Below, one piece after another: positions 1 to 8,105 of a DNA stretch of 64,000 bases. The position numbers and the translations under genes were made by a program. Origin of the DNA: Massilia sp. BSC265 (GTDB lineage: Bacteria > Pseudomonadota > Gammaproteobacteria > Burkholderiales > Burkholderiaceae_D); NCBI RefSeq assembly GCF_000740675.1, contig NZ_JPXI01000023.1:1-64000 (forward strand). Direction: 5' to 3'. The number at the start of each line of letters is the position of its first letter. Within the stretch, counting starts at the first letter, position 1. The notes beneath the pieces are model-generated. The model did no database searches. It was not told the origin of the DNA and saw only the letters and a program-made list of their open reading frames with translations.

Positions 1-448
1 CCGCACCGGGAGCCGTCGTGCCAGGACCGGCGATGCCTGCCGCGTTCGCGGGCGGAGAGGCGCCGGCTGCCGCAGCAGCGCCGGCCGGGGCGGCCGCCAC
101 CGTCGTGGGGGGCGTGATGCGCCACCCCTTCTCGGGTGCCTGCGTACGCCAGCGCGCGGCGAGCGCATCCATGGACGACATCAGGGCCTCCTTGTCCTTG
201 GCCGCCTTGGCGTCGGCGGCCGCCTTCTTGGCGGCCTCCTGCTGCTGCGCAGGGGTGAGTTGCTGCTGGGCGGGGGCTGCCTGCTGCCCTGCAGCCGGCT
301 GCTGGACGGGAGCGGCCTGCGGCCCCGGCGTCGCCTGCTGCACCGGGGCCGCCTGCCGTACCGGAGCCGCCTGCTGCTGCGCATGCGCAGCCGCGCCGCC
401 GGCCAGGAGGCCGGCGAGCGCATAGGCGATATGAAGATGCCGGGTCAT
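1..448 (-). CDS. Secreted Gln/Ala/Pro-rich protein, last gene seen of the formate dehydrogenase operon (partial)
   Basis: I do not recognise a family. The frame is open from an ATG at 446-448, preceded by GGGAGGCAGCA, to the left edge, so the 3' end is missing (149 codons visible). It starts with a clear signal peptide ending AHA before QQQ. A low-complexity stretch rich in QQAAPV-type repeats follows, then a charged helix of Lys/Ala/Asp and a short ordered piece with WRTQAPEKGWRI. The start overlaps the stop of the upstream lipoprotein gene by ATGA, so it is probably co-translated with the formate dehydrogenase accessory genes. The role is unknown; a periplasmic or envelope location is inferred from the signal peptide only. 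Confidence 0.6.
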   Translation of the reverse strand, partial: MTRHLHIAYALAGLLAGGAAAHAQQQAAPVRQAAPVQQATPGPQAAPVQQPAAGQQAAPAQQQLTPAQQQEAAKKAAADAKAAKDKEALMSSMDALAARWRTQAPEKGWRITPPTTVAAAPAGAAAAAGASPPANAAGIAGPGTTAPGA

Positions 449-900
449 TGCTGCCTCCCTATGCTGCCCTGGTCCGCCGGGGCCTTCGGTGCGATATTGG
501 TTGCGGCAGGCGCCTCCACCGTGCCCGGGGCCGGCGCCTTCGGTTCACCGTAGTCGCCCGACGGCGCGCGCGTGCCTGCCTGGGTGCCGGACGGCGGCGT
601 CACGCCGGAAGTCGGTCCCTGCCCGGTTTCGCGCACGGTGCCGCCGGTCTCTGCACCCGAGGTGGTGCCGCCGGAGCCGCCGGCGATGCCCGGCGTACCG
701 CCGGCATAAGTGGCGTCGACCGTGGGCTTGGCAGTCTGCGCAATGATAGTGCCGGCAGTTTTTCCCCCGGCCGACACCTGGCCGGGATACTTGGTCTGGA
801 GAATGCCGTCCTCGCTCGCGGTACGGCCGCGGTCGCAGCCGGCGGCCAGCACCGCCAGCGTCGCCAGCGTGCCGTGGATCAGGATGGTCGGTGCTTTCAT
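445..900 (-). CDS. Small Gly/Thr/Pro-rich lipoprotein, formate dehydrogenase operon
   Basis: The product is 151 residues. The N-terminus (MKAPTILIHG, then LAAGC) is a lipoprotein signal with Cys about residue 21, so the mature protein should be lipid-anchored. The rest is Gly-, Thr- and Pro-rich and looks disordered, with no recognisable domain. I start at ATG 898-900 rather than at longer in-frame extensions because only this start gives a lipobox. It lies 44 bp after the cytochrome b subunit gene and overlaps the next gene by ATGA, so it belongs to the same transcript. Function is unknown; an accessory or structural role at the membrane near formate dehydrogenase is only a guess. Confidence 0.65.
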   Translation of the reverse strand: MKAPTILIHGTLATLAVLAAGCDRGRTASEDGILQTKYPGQVSAGGKTAGTIIAQTAKPTVDATYAGGTPGIAGGSGGTTSGAETGGTVRETGQGPTSGVTPPSGTQAGTRAPSGDYGEPKAPAPGTVEAPAATNIAPKAPADQGSIGRQQ

Positions 901-916
901 GGTATTCCTCAATGGG

Positions 917-952
917 CCGCTTAGTGAACCGCTTGGTGAACCGCTTAGTGAG
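917..952. repeat. Three 12-bp tandem repeats spanning the fdh gamma stop codon
   Basis: Three back-to-back copies of CCGCTTRGTGAR (917-928, 929-940, 941-952) differ at one or two bases. The last copy on the + strand contains the stop codon (TAA on the minus strand, 945-947) of the cytochrome b subunit. The copies continue into the spacer before the lipoprotein start. This looks like slippage-generated microsatellite DNA. Changing the copy number in whole units would keep the stop and only alter the spacer length. Confidence 0.8.
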
Positions 953-2024
953 CCGGACCGGGGCGCGGATTCGGGCGCGCCGGCGCAGCGCCGGAAGGCG
1001 GGCGGTTGGCCGGGTCGGTCGCCGTGCCGTTGCGGACCTCTTCCACCCACAGCGAATGGTGGGCGGCAGCCCAGTTCTCGTCGACGCTGCCCTCGCGCAT
1101 GGCCTGGTAGGCGCCCGGCGTGCCCCAGGTGCCGATGTAGATGTGGCCCATGGCGGCGGCGACATACAGGGCGGCGCCGGCGATGTGCAGGTAATTGGCC
1201 ATCTGCAGCACGTAGCGGGTCTGGCCGAAGGTGACGAAGTCCAGGATCAGGCCGGTAACCGACATGACGATGCCGAGCAGGGTCACGCCCAGCCAGAACC
1301 AGGCCTTTTCGCCGGCATTGAAGAAGCCGGCCGGCGGGTGCTTGTGCGACACCAGCCCGCCGCCCTGCTTTATCCACTGCCAATCGTGCCGCTTGAAGAA
1401 GTTACGCCGCAAATAGGTAATGAACATCAGCACCGAACACACGATGAACACCGGGCCGACGAAATTGTGCACGTATTTCGAGATGATGGCGACCCAGGAA
1501 AACAGGTCGTGTCCCATCCACGGCAGCATGATCTTCTTGCCGTACATGATGATGATGCCGGTGATCGCCAGCGCGATGAAACTGTATGCCGTGGCCCAGT
1601 GCACGTGGCGCTCCCACGCGGTGAAGCGCTTGATGCGGCGCCCGGAGGACGGCGGTTCCTTGGCCGCCCCGACCGCCTTGTAGAACACGAAGATCAGGAG
1701 CGGCACCGCCAGCAGGATGAAGCCGGTGATGGTGGCGAGCGGACCGTTGCGCAGGTGGCGCCAGGTATTGCCGCCGCGCTGGACGATGACGTTCGCCTCG
1801 GTGGCGCCATACTGTCCCAGGAAGTGGCGGTCCATGTGCACCCGGCCGGAGGACGAGTTCAGCAGCCCGGGCTCCGGCACGACCGAGTCCCCCTCGATCT
1901 GGAGCATGGTCTGCTCCTCCGCGTAGGCCGGCTTGGCCTTCTCGTTGGGCACGCCGGCCCAGGCCGCCGGCAGCATCAGTGCAAGCACCAGGGCCAGCGC
2001 GGCCCGCAAGAATGTGGCGTGCAT
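945..2024 (-). CDS. Formate dehydrogenase gamma subunit (membrane cytochrome b)
   Basis: This is the membrane anchor that takes electrons from the Fe-S subunit to the quinone pool through two b hemes. The product is 359 residues: a signal peptide (about residues 1-23), an N-terminal periplasmic extension, then the usual four-helix cytochrome b core. The core has the conserved WERHVHW and AMGHIYIG segments that carry heme-ligand histidines. The Pro-rich tail is not part of the family core. I start at ATG 2022-2024 because it has a GGAG-like site (TGAGGAGCCGACC) and gives the signal peptide; the frame is open further upstream but without support. It sits between a small lipoprotein gene and another lipoprotein gene in the leftward fdh operon. 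Confidence 0.9.
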   Translation of the reverse strand: MHATFLRAALALVLALMLPAAWAGVPNEKAKPAYAEEQTMLQIEGDSVVPEPGLLNSSSGRVHMDRHFLGQYGATEANVIVQRGGNTWRHLRNGPLATITGFILLAVPLLIFVFYKAVGAAKEPPSSGRRIKRFTAWERHVHWATAYSFIALAITGIIIMYGKKIMLPWMGHDLFSWVAIISKYVHNFVGPVFIVCSVLMFITYLRRNFFKRHDWQWIKQGGGLVSHKHPPAGFFNAGEKAWFWLGVTLLGIVMSVTGLILDFVTFGQTRYVLQMANYLHIAGAALYVAAAMGHIYIGTWGTPGAYQAMREGSVDENWAAAHHSLWVEEVRNGTATDPANRPPSGAAPARPNPRPGPAH

Positions 2025-2034
2025 GGTCGGCTCC

Positions 2035-2262
2035 TCAGGGGTTGGCGCGGTTGTATTCGTTCTGCTGCATGGCGCGGTTCTGGATCGCAGCCGACCACGC
2101 CAGCCGGTCGCCATGGAAGCGGGCCTGGAAGTGGCGCTGGTCTTCCTTGCCGGCGTATTCTCCGTGCAGCCAGCCGGGGAACTGGTCGACCTCGAGGCAG
2201 CCGGTCAGCAACAGCGGCAGGGCCAGGATCAGGTAACGTAAACGCGAGCGGATCTTGTTCAT
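2035..2262 (-). CDS. Small lipoprotein between the beta and gamma subunit genes
   Basis: The product is 75 residues with a lipoprotein signal (LLLTGC, Cys at residue 22) followed by a short charged domain containing GWLHGEYAGKEDQRHFQ. It matches no family I can name. Its ATG overlaps the stop of the Fe-S subunit gene by ATGA and its stop is 10 bp from the gamma subunit start, so it is translated as part of the formate dehydrogenase operon. Position suggests an assembly or docking helper at the membrane, but this is inference. Small uncharacterised lipoproteins inserted in oxidoreductase operons are easily missed by annotation. Confidence 0.75.
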   Translation of the reverse strand: MNKIRSRLRYLILALPLLLTGCLEVDQFPGWLHGEYAGKEDQRHFQARFHGDRLAWSAAIQNRAMQQNEYNRANP

Positions 2263-2942
2263 TGCGGGAACCTCCCTGGATCGTTCTGCACGTCACCAAT
2301 GATCTGGTTAGTGCGCGGCAAATCTCCCTTGGCCTTGATCTCGCCGCCGCCCTTGGGCCGGCCGTAGGCGATCTTCCAGCCCCACAGCTCGGGCCCGTAG
2401 CCGCGCGTCTCGACCCGCTGGCGGTAGATGTCGGCGATCTGGTTGGCCTCGCCGCCCAGCAGGGCCTTGGTGCCGCACTGCTCGGCGCAGGCCGGCAGCT
2501 TGCCTTCGGCGATGCGGTTGCGGCCATACTTCTTGAATTCGGCTTCGGAAGTATCCGGCTCCGGGCCGCCGGCGCAGAAAGTGCACTTGTCCATCTTGCC
2601 GCGATGGTTGAACATGCCGGTTTCCGGGAACTGCGGCGCCCCGAACGGGCAGGCGTAATAGCAGTAGCCGCAGCCGATGCACTGGTCCTTGCTGTGCAGG
2701 ACGATGCCGTCCTCGGTGTGGTAGATGCAGTTGGTCGGACACACCGCCAGGCAGGGCGCATCGGTGCAATGCATGCAGGCCACCGACACCGAGCGCTCGC
2801 CCGGGATGCCGTCGTTGATGGTCACCACGCGGCGCCGGTTGATCCCCCAGGCCAGTTCGTGCTCGTTCTTGCATGCGGTTACGCAACCGTTGCAGTCGAT
2901 GCAGCGCTCTGTGTCGCAGATAAATTTCATTCTCGCGGCCAT
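2259..2942 (-). CDS. fdh3B: Formate dehydrogenase FDH3-type beta subunit (four [4Fe-4S] ferredoxin-like protein)
   Basis: This is the electron-transfer subunit linking the molybdopterin catalytic subunit to the cytochrome b. It has 227 residues with ferredoxin-type cysteine groups: CIDCNGCVTAC (residues 14-24), CMHCTDAPCLAVC, CIGCGYCYYAC, and a lone-plus-pair set CTFC ... CAEQC that completes a fourth cluster. This arrangement is that of DMSO-reductase-family beta subunits, and the MKFICDTERCIDC start is typical of the FDH3 type. It lacks the C-terminal transmembrane helix of E. coli FdnH. The start at 2942 has a strong GGAGGAG site; an internal ATG four codons later is less well placed. Confidence 0.93.
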   Translation of the reverse strand: MAARMKFICDTERCIDCNGCVTACKNEHELAWGINRRRVVTINDGIPGERSVSVACMHCTDAPCLAVCPTNCIYHTEDGIVLHSKDQCIGCGYCYYACPFGAPQFPETGMFNHRGKMDKCTFCAGGPEPDTSEAEFKKYGRNRIAEGKLPACAEQCGTKALLGGEANQIADIYRQRVETRGYGPELWGWKIAYGRPKGGGEIKAKGDLPRTNQIIGDVQNDPGRFPQ

Positions 2943-2981
2943 GCCGTTCTCCTCCGCTCTACGCTTCGTTCGTGATACGCC

Positions 2982-5801
2982 TCAGGCCTTGACGACCCGG
3001 CACAGCGATACCTTGGTTTCCTGCATCATCGTCACGGTGTCATAACCGTAGGTCCAGCCCGTGTTGCAGGCCTCGCCGCGCACGGTCGGCGCGCCGCCTT
3101 CCGGATAATGGCGCTCGAGGTCTTCGCCCATCCACCAGCCCCCGAAGTGGAAGGGCATCCAGACCAGGCCGATCGGTACCCGCTCGGTGACCATCGCCAT
3201 CATCTTCATGCGCGCCCCGATCGGGGTCTCCACCCAGACGTAATCGCCGACCCTGGCGCCGATCTGGCTGGCGTCGCGCGGATTGATTTCGACAAACATG
3301 TTCTGCTGCAGCTCTGCCAGCCAGGGGTTCGAACGGGTTTCCTCGCCGCCGCCCTCGTACTCGACCAGGCGGCCCGAAGTCATGATGAGCGGGAACTCCT
3401 TCGAGTAATCGATGTCCTGGACCGACTTGTACAGGGTCGGCAGGCGCCAGAAGTTGGCCTTGTCGTCATAGGTCGGGTACTTGGCGACCAGGTCGCGCCG
3501 CGGCGATGCCAGCGGCTCGCGGTGGGTCGGCACCGGATCCGGGAAGTTCCAGACGTTGCAGCGCGCCCGTGCATTGCCGAAAGGCGCGCAGCCGTGGGCA
3601 ATGACGACACGGATGATGCCGCCCGAGTTATCGGTCTTCCAGTTCTTGCCCTCGGCCATGGCTTGTTCCTCGGGTGTCAGTTCGGCCCACCAGCCGAGTT
3701 TCTTCAGGAACACGTGGTCGAATTCGGGATAGCCGGTGTCGAGCTGGCTGTCCTTGTTGGTCGAGCCGTCTGCCGCCAGCAGCGACTCGCCGTCGTGCTC
3801 GACGCCCCAGTTGGCGCGGAACGGCAGTCCGCCTTCGGCCACCGACTTGTTCAGGTCGTACAGGATCGGGGTGCCCGGGTGCTTCAGTTCCGGCGTGCCC
3901 CAGCACGGCCACGGCAGGCCGTAGTAGTCGCCCTTGCAGGGACCATCGTCGGCACGCATGGTGGTCGGGTTAAAGGTGTGCTTGTTTTCCATGTGGAGCT
4001 TCAGGCGTTCCGGCGAGCAACCGGTGTAGCCGATGGTCCAGCAGGAACGGTTGATCTCGCGCAGGATGTCCTCTACCACCGGCTCGTTGTGCACGACCTT
4101 GATGTTCTTGCACAGTTCGTTGTGGAAGCCAAACTTCTTGGCGAACAGGTACATGATCTCGTGGTCGGTCTTGCATTCGAACAGCGGCATGATGACGCGT
4201 TCGCGCCACTGGATGCTGCGGTTGGAAGCCGTACACGAACCCTGGGTCTCGAACTGCGAGGCGGCCGGCAGCAGGTAGACGCCGTCGGTGCGCCCGTGCA
4301 TCGATGCCGTCATGCTCGGATAGGGATCGATCACCACCAGCATGTCGAGCTTCTGCATCGCCGCCTTCATGTCCGGCAGTCGGGTCTGGCTGTTCGGCGC
4401 GTGGCCCCAGTAGAACACGGCGCGCAGATTGCTCGGCTGGTCGACGTAGTCGCTGTTCTCGTTGACGGCGTCGAACCAGCGCGAGACCGTGATGCCGGGC
4501 TTTTCCATCAGCTCCTTCGAGCCGAAGCGCGACTTGATCCACTCGTAGTCGACGCCCCAGACGTTCGCGAAATGCTTCCAGGCGCCTTCGGCGATGCCGT
4601 AGTAGCCCGGCAGCGAGTCGCCGTTCGGGCCGACGTCGGTCGCACCCTGGACGTTGTCGTGACCGCGGTAGATGTTGGCCCCGCCGCCCGGCTTGCCGAT
4701 GTTACCCAGCGCCAGTTGCAGGATCGCAAGCGCGCGCACGTTGGCGGTACCGACGGTATGCTGAGTGATCCCCATGCACCAGACAACGGACGAAGGTTTG
4801 TTGGTCGCCAGCATTTCCGCAGCCATGCGCACCGATTCCTCGGGCACACCGGTAATATCGGAGACCTTGTCCGGTGTCCATTTGGCGACCTCCTTGCGTA
4901 CATCCTCCATGCCGTAGGTACGGGCCGCGATGAATTCCTTGTCCTCCCAGCCGTTGCGGAAGATATGCCAGAGCATGCCCCACACGAGGGGAATGTCGGT
5001 GCCGGGGCGTACCCGCACGTAATGGTGGGCGAAGCGCGCCGTACGGGTAAAACGCGGGTCGATGACGATCATCTTGGCGCCGAGTTCCTTCGCGTGCAGG
5101 AAGTGCAGCATCGAAATCGGGTGCGCCTCGGCCGGGTTGGAACCGATGAACAGGACGGCCTTGCTGTGATGCAGGTCGTTGAAGGAGTTCGTCATCGCCC
5201 CGTAGCCGAAGGTCTGTGCCACGCCGGCGACCGTGGTCGAGTGGCAGATGCGGGCCTGGTGGTCGCAGTTGTTCGAGCCCCAGAACGAGACCCATTTGCG
5301 CAGCAGGTAGGCCTGCTCGTTGTTGTGCTTGGAACTGCCGATCACCATCAGCGCATCCGGGCCGGCTTTCTGGCGCAGCTCGATCAGCTTGTCGCCGATC
5401 TCGTTGATGGCCTGGTCCCAGGAGATGCGCTGGTACTTGCCGTTCACCAGCTTCATCGGGTAGCGCAGGCGGTGCTCGCCGAAGGCGTGCTCGCGCACCG
5501 AGGCGCCCTTGGCGCAGTGCGCGCCCATATTGATCGGCGAATCGAAGGCGGCTTCCTGGCGCACCCAGACGCCGTTGGCCACCACCGCATCCACCGAGCA
5601 GCCCACCGAGCAGTGGCTGCAGATGGTGCGCTTGATCTCGGTAGGCACCGGGGCGCCCGGCGCCTGGTCGGCCCTGGCCGGTTCGATCACGTTCAGCGGC
5701 AGCTGCCGGGCCAGGGCGCCGGCACCGGCGGCGACGCCGGCGCCGACCAGGAAGCGGCGGCGTTTGAGTCCGCTGTCGCGGACGGACTTCACGAGGGACA
5801 T
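2982..5801 (-). CDS. fdhA: Formate dehydrogenase alpha subunit, molybdopterin, Cys-type, Tat-exported
   Basis: This is the catalytic subunit that oxidises formate to CO2 at a bis-MGD molybdenum (or tungsten) centre, 939 residues. The N-terminus has a twin-arginine signal (KRRRFLVGAG, residues 13-22), so the folded enzyme faces the periplasm. A [4Fe-4S] site follows with C61, C64, C68 and C96. The metal ligand position reads QARICHSTT with Cys186, where E. coli FdnG has selenocysteine; no UGA or SECIS is needed. A molybdopterin-dinucleotide-binding domain forms the C-terminus. It sits between the Tat-leader protein gene and the Fe-S subunit gene. A TorD-like chaperone upstream fits cofactor insertion before export. 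Confidence 0.95.
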   Translation of the reverse strand: MSLVKSVRDSGLKRRRFLVGAGVAAGAGALARQLPLNVIEPARADQAPGAPVPTEIKRTICSHCSVGCSVDAVVANGVWVRQEAAFDSPINMGAHCAKGASVREHAFGEHRLRYPMKLVNGKYQRISWDQAINEIGDKLIELRQKAGPDALMVIGSSKHNNEQAYLLRKWVSFWGSNNCDHQARICHSTTVAGVAQTFGYGAMTNSFNDLHHSKAVLFIGSNPAEAHPISMLHFLHAKELGAKMIVIDPRFTRTARFAHHYVRVRPGTDIPLVWGMLWHIFRNGWEDKEFIAARTYGMEDVRKEVAKWTPDKVSDITGVPEESVRMAAEMLATNKPSSVVWCMGITQHTVGTANVRALAILQLALGNIGKPGGGANIYRGHDNVQGATDVGPNGDSLPGYYGIAEGAWKHFANVWGVDYEWIKSRFGSKELMEKPGITVSRWFDAVNENSDYVDQPSNLRAVFYWGHAPNSQTRLPDMKAAMQKLDMLVVIDPYPSMTASMHGRTDGVYLLPAASQFETQGSCTASNRSIQWRERVIMPLFECKTDHEIMYLFAKKFGFHNELCKNIKVVHNEPVVEDILREINRSCWTIGYTGCSPERLKLHMENKHTFNPTTMRADDGPCKGDYYGLPWPCWGTPELKHPGTPILYDLNKSVAEGGLPFRANWGVEHDGESLLAADGSTNKDSQLDTGYPEFDHVFLKKLGWWAELTPEEQAMAEGKNWKTDNSGGIIRVVIAHGCAPFGNARARCNVWNFPDPVPTHREPLASPRRDLVAKYPTYDDKANFWRLPTLYKSVQDIDYSKEFPLIMTSGRLVEYEGGGEETRSNPWLAELQQNMFVEINPRDASQIGARVGDYVWVETPIGARMKMMAMVTERVPIGLVWMPFHFGGWWMGEDLERHYPEGGAPTVRGEACNTGWTYGYDTVTMMQETKVSLCRVVKA

Positions 5802-5857
5802 GCTGGTTCTCCCCTATCGATCAATCAATGCGGCTCACGTGCGGGCTCACCCTCAGT

Positions 5858-6112
5858 TCACCAGTAAGCGGCGGTCTCGTAGTAGCGGCGGATGTGATCC
5901 GTTTCGTGGTAACCGCGCTTGACCTGCGGCGCCGCCGCCGGCGCGGGCGCCGGTGTTTCGGCGGCCTCGGCAGTGCCGGCCACCACGGCCAGCGCTCCCA
6001 GCGGGGCGGCCTTCAGGAAGCTGCGGCGTGCGCGGTCCGGCTTCCCGGCATCCGGCCCTGCTGCCGGCTTGCCTTCCTGTTCCTGCTCCAACCCTTGCGC
6101 TTGCTGTTCCAT
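5858..6112 (-). CDS. Formate dehydrogenase-region twin-arginine leader protein
   Basis: This is an 84-residue protein of the small family found directly upstream of FDH3-type formate dehydrogenase genes. It has a Gln/Glu-rich head, a twin-arginine motif RARRSFLKAA (about residues 27-36) with a hydrophobic stretch, an Ala/Pro linker and the family's conserved tail GYHETDHIRRYYETA. The tail and position identify it; its biochemical role is not settled. It may be an accessory subunit or partner of the exported enzyme. I start at ATG 6110-6112, which places the RR motif near residue 30; longer in-frame starts lack support. It lies 28 bp after the chaperone gene and 56 bp before fdhA. Confidence 0.85.
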   Translation of the reverse strand: MEQQAQGLEQEQEGKPAAGPDAGKPDRARRSFLKAAPLGALAVVAGTAEAAETPAPAPAAAPQVKRGYHETDHIRRYYETAAYW

Positions 6113-6140
6113 GGCTGTGTCTCGCTTGTCTACCTGTGCG

Positions 6141-6842
6141 TTAAACCAGTGATTCGGTGAGCGCTTCGCCGACCACGAAGGCTTCCGCTTCGATGGCGAG
6201 GAAGGCACCGGCCAGCCTGGCGACCAGCCGGTAATAATTGGACCCTTCGGCGGACGCGATGTCGGCCAGGCAGCGCTCGTACCACGGCGCGATGTGGACC
6301 TCGAAAAAGGCCTGCTGCTGGGCGAGCGGCTGGCGCGCGATCGTTCCGAACTGCGCTGGGGCACCGGCGATCAGCACGCGCATCGTCTCGCACAGCGCGC
6401 CCAGGTGGTCCTCGAACTCGCCGACGCCGCGCACCCGTCCGATGCCGAAGCGGGCCAGGTCGGCGCGCAATTCGGCCAACGGGGTGTCGTTCATGTAGCC
6501 GGCCAGGTAGCGCGAACCATAGGGATTGACCGGCGGCGTGCCGACGCTCACGAACAGCGTGTCGAATTCCTCGGCCACCGCATCCGGGTCCATGACGCGC
6601 GAGGCGAGCGTGAGCGCTTCCCAGGCCTGTTCCAGGCCGGGATCGCCCCCTTCGGAAAGGATGGGGTCGGCGTGCCCGAGCGCGTCCAGCAGCGCGCCGT
6701 CCGGCGCCGCCAGCAGCAGGCGCGACAGCAGTGCATACAGGTCCGCGCGCGCCTGGTCCTCGCCAAGCAGCGGCAGGGGTACTGCGACAGCGATGGCGGA
6801 GTCGGCGGGACGGCTGATCGAGGGCGCGTCGGAGTGGGACAC
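6141..6842 (-). CDS. TorD/DmsD-family chaperone for formate dehydrogenase
   Basis: This is a cytoplasmic all-helical chaperone of the TorD family (233 residues, usual size about 200-230). Such proteins bind the Tat signal of a molybdoenzyme and hold it until the cofactor is in place. Family-like segments are the ARADLYALLSRLLL helix near residue 32, the PPVNPYGSRYLAG loop, and the GRVRGVGEFEDHLGALCE region with the typical E-DH pair. It is first in the leftward formate dehydrogenase operon, so FdhA is the likely client. The start is a GTG at 6840-6842 with GGAGAG eight bases upstream; no ATG fits better. No FNR-type box is seen in the 96-bp upstream gap. Confidence 0.87.
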   Translation of the reverse strand: MSHSDAPSISRPADSAIAVAVPLPLLGEDQARADLYALLSRLLLAAPDGALLDALGHADPILSEGGDPGLEQAWEALTLASRVMDPDAVAEEFDTLFVSVGTPPVNPYGSRYLAGYMNDTPLAELRADLARFGIGRVRGVGEFEDHLGALCETMRVLIAGAPAQFGTIARQPLAQQQAFFEVHIAPWYERCLADIASAEGSNYYRLVARLAGAFLAIEAEAFVVGEALTESLV

Positions 6843-6938
6843 GGTGCTGCTCTCCTGTTAGCAAAGGGTCACTGGCAGTGTAGTCCTCCCTCGCAGCAGG
6901 CCGCGCACGGTTGATGCCGACACGTTATCAAACCATGG

Positions 6939-7097
6939 TCAACGCATTCCCAGCGCGTGCATGAGCGTCCGGATCACGTAGGCCACGGCCGCCAGCGTGA
7001 ACACGCCACCGAGCCACAGCGCCCCCAGCCAGGCCAGGCGCCGCACCCACTCGCGCCGGGTCACTTTTCGTGGCCCGGTCTCGCGCGGCGCCTCCAT
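6939..7097 (-). CDS. DUF2474-type small third subunit of the bd-type quinol oxidase
   Basis: The product is 52 residues with a single transmembrane helix (about residues 22-46) after a basic, Arg-rich head that should stay in the cytoplasm. It is the counterpart of CydX-like small subunits and resembles DUF2474 proteins that follow cioAB. Its ATG shares one base with the cydB stop (TGATG), so translation is coupled to cydB. CydX-like subunits stabilise the heme site of bd oxidases; the same role is inferred here. It is the last gene of the cyd operon. Confidence 0.82.
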   Translation of the reverse strand: MEAPRETGPRKVTRREWVRRLAWLGALWLGGVFTLAAVAYVIRTLMHALGMR

Positions 7098-8104
7098 CAG
7101 TGGTACCCCGCATCGGCCTTGACCTTGCCCCGGAAGACCCAGTACGACCATGCCGTGTACATCAGGATGATGGGCAGGATGAACAAGGTGCCGACCAACG
7201 CGAACAGCTGGCTGCTCGGTGGCGAGGCCGCTTCCCAGATCGAGATCGCGGGTGGCACGATGTGGGGCCAGATGCTGATCGCCATGCCGCTGTAGCCAAG
7301 GAAGATCAGGGCCAGCGCCGCGACGAAAGGCACCCGGTGCGGGTCGCGCTTGAGCGAGCGCAGCAGCAGCACGATGAAGACCAGCACCAGCACCGGCACC
7401 GGCGCCAGGAACACGATGTTCGGGAAGCTGAACCAGCGCTCGGCCACCGCCGGATCGCGCCACGGGGTCCAGATGCTGACGATGACGATGGCCGCGAGCA
7501 GCAGCAGCGCGCAGGGCCGCGCCACCTGCACCATGCGCGCCTGCAGATCGCCCTCGGTCTTCATCACCAGCCAGGTGGAACCCAGCAGGGTGTAGGCGAT
7601 CATCACGCCGATCCCCGCCAGCAGCGGGAAAGGCGCGATCCAGTCGAGCGGCCCGCCGGCGAAGCTGCGCCCGGAGACCGCGATCCCGTCCAGGAAGGCG
7701 CCCAGCGCGACGCCCTGGAAGAAGGTGGCCACCACCGAGCCGCCGATGAATGCCTTGTCCCACAGGTGGCGCTCGTGCTCCTTGGCCTTGAAGCGGAACT
7801 CGAAGGCCACGCCGCGGAACACCAGGCCGATCAGCATGAATATCAATGGCAGGTAGAGCCCCGACAGGATGATCGAATAGGCCACCGGGAAGGCCGCCAG
7901 CAGCCCTTCTCCGCCCAGCACCAGCCAGGTCTCGTTGCCGTCCCAGACCGGAGCCACGGTGTTCATCATGGTGTCGCGGTCGCGCTTCTTCGGGGTGAAG
8001 GGAAACAGCAGGCCGATGCCCAGGTCGAAGCCGTCCAGCAGCACGTACATGAAGACGGCGAAAAAGATGATGACCGCCCAGATGACGGTGGTGTCGATGC
8101 CCAT
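7097..8104 (-). CDS. cydB: Cytochrome bd-type (cyanide-insensitive) quinol oxidase subunit II
   Basis: This is subunit II of the bd-type oxidase, 335 residues with about eight transmembrane helices. It starts MGIDTTVIWAVIIFFAVFMY and carries the LLDGFDLGIGLLFPF motif found at the N-terminus of CydB/CioB proteins. It pairs with CydA to form the heme-bearing quinol oxidase in the inner membrane, but binds no heme itself. It starts one base after the cydA stop and ends overlapping the small third subunit gene. I chose ATG 8102-8104, since the longer frame adds only a non-family extension. Confidence 0.93.
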   Translation of the reverse strand: MGIDTTVIWAVIIFFAVFMYVLLDGFDLGIGLLFPFTPKKRDRDTMMNTVAPVWDGNETWLVLGGEGLLAAFPVAYSIILSGLYLPLIFMLIGLVFRGVAFEFRFKAKEHERHLWDKAFIGGSVVATFFQGVALGAFLDGIAVSGRSFAGGPLDWIAPFPLLAGIGVMIAYTLLGSTWLVMKTEGDLQARMVQVARPCALLLLAAIVIVSIWTPWRDPAVAERWFSFPNIVFLAPVPVLVLVFIVLLLRSLKRDPHRVPFVAALALIFLGYSGMAISIWPHIVPPAISIWEAASPPSSQLFALVGTLFILPIILMYTAWSYWVFRGKVKADAGYH

Positions 8105-8105
8105 G

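Noticed and set aside
3108-5867. A 919-codon open frame opposite fdhA
   Set aside because: It is the antisense of a clear molybdoenzyme gene in high-GC DNA; the product is His/Arg/Val-rich without domains.
6911-6931. TTGAT ... ATCAA pair between cydABX and the chaperone gene as an FNR box
   Set aside because: The spacer is 11 bp rather than 4, so it cannot be an FNR dimer site.
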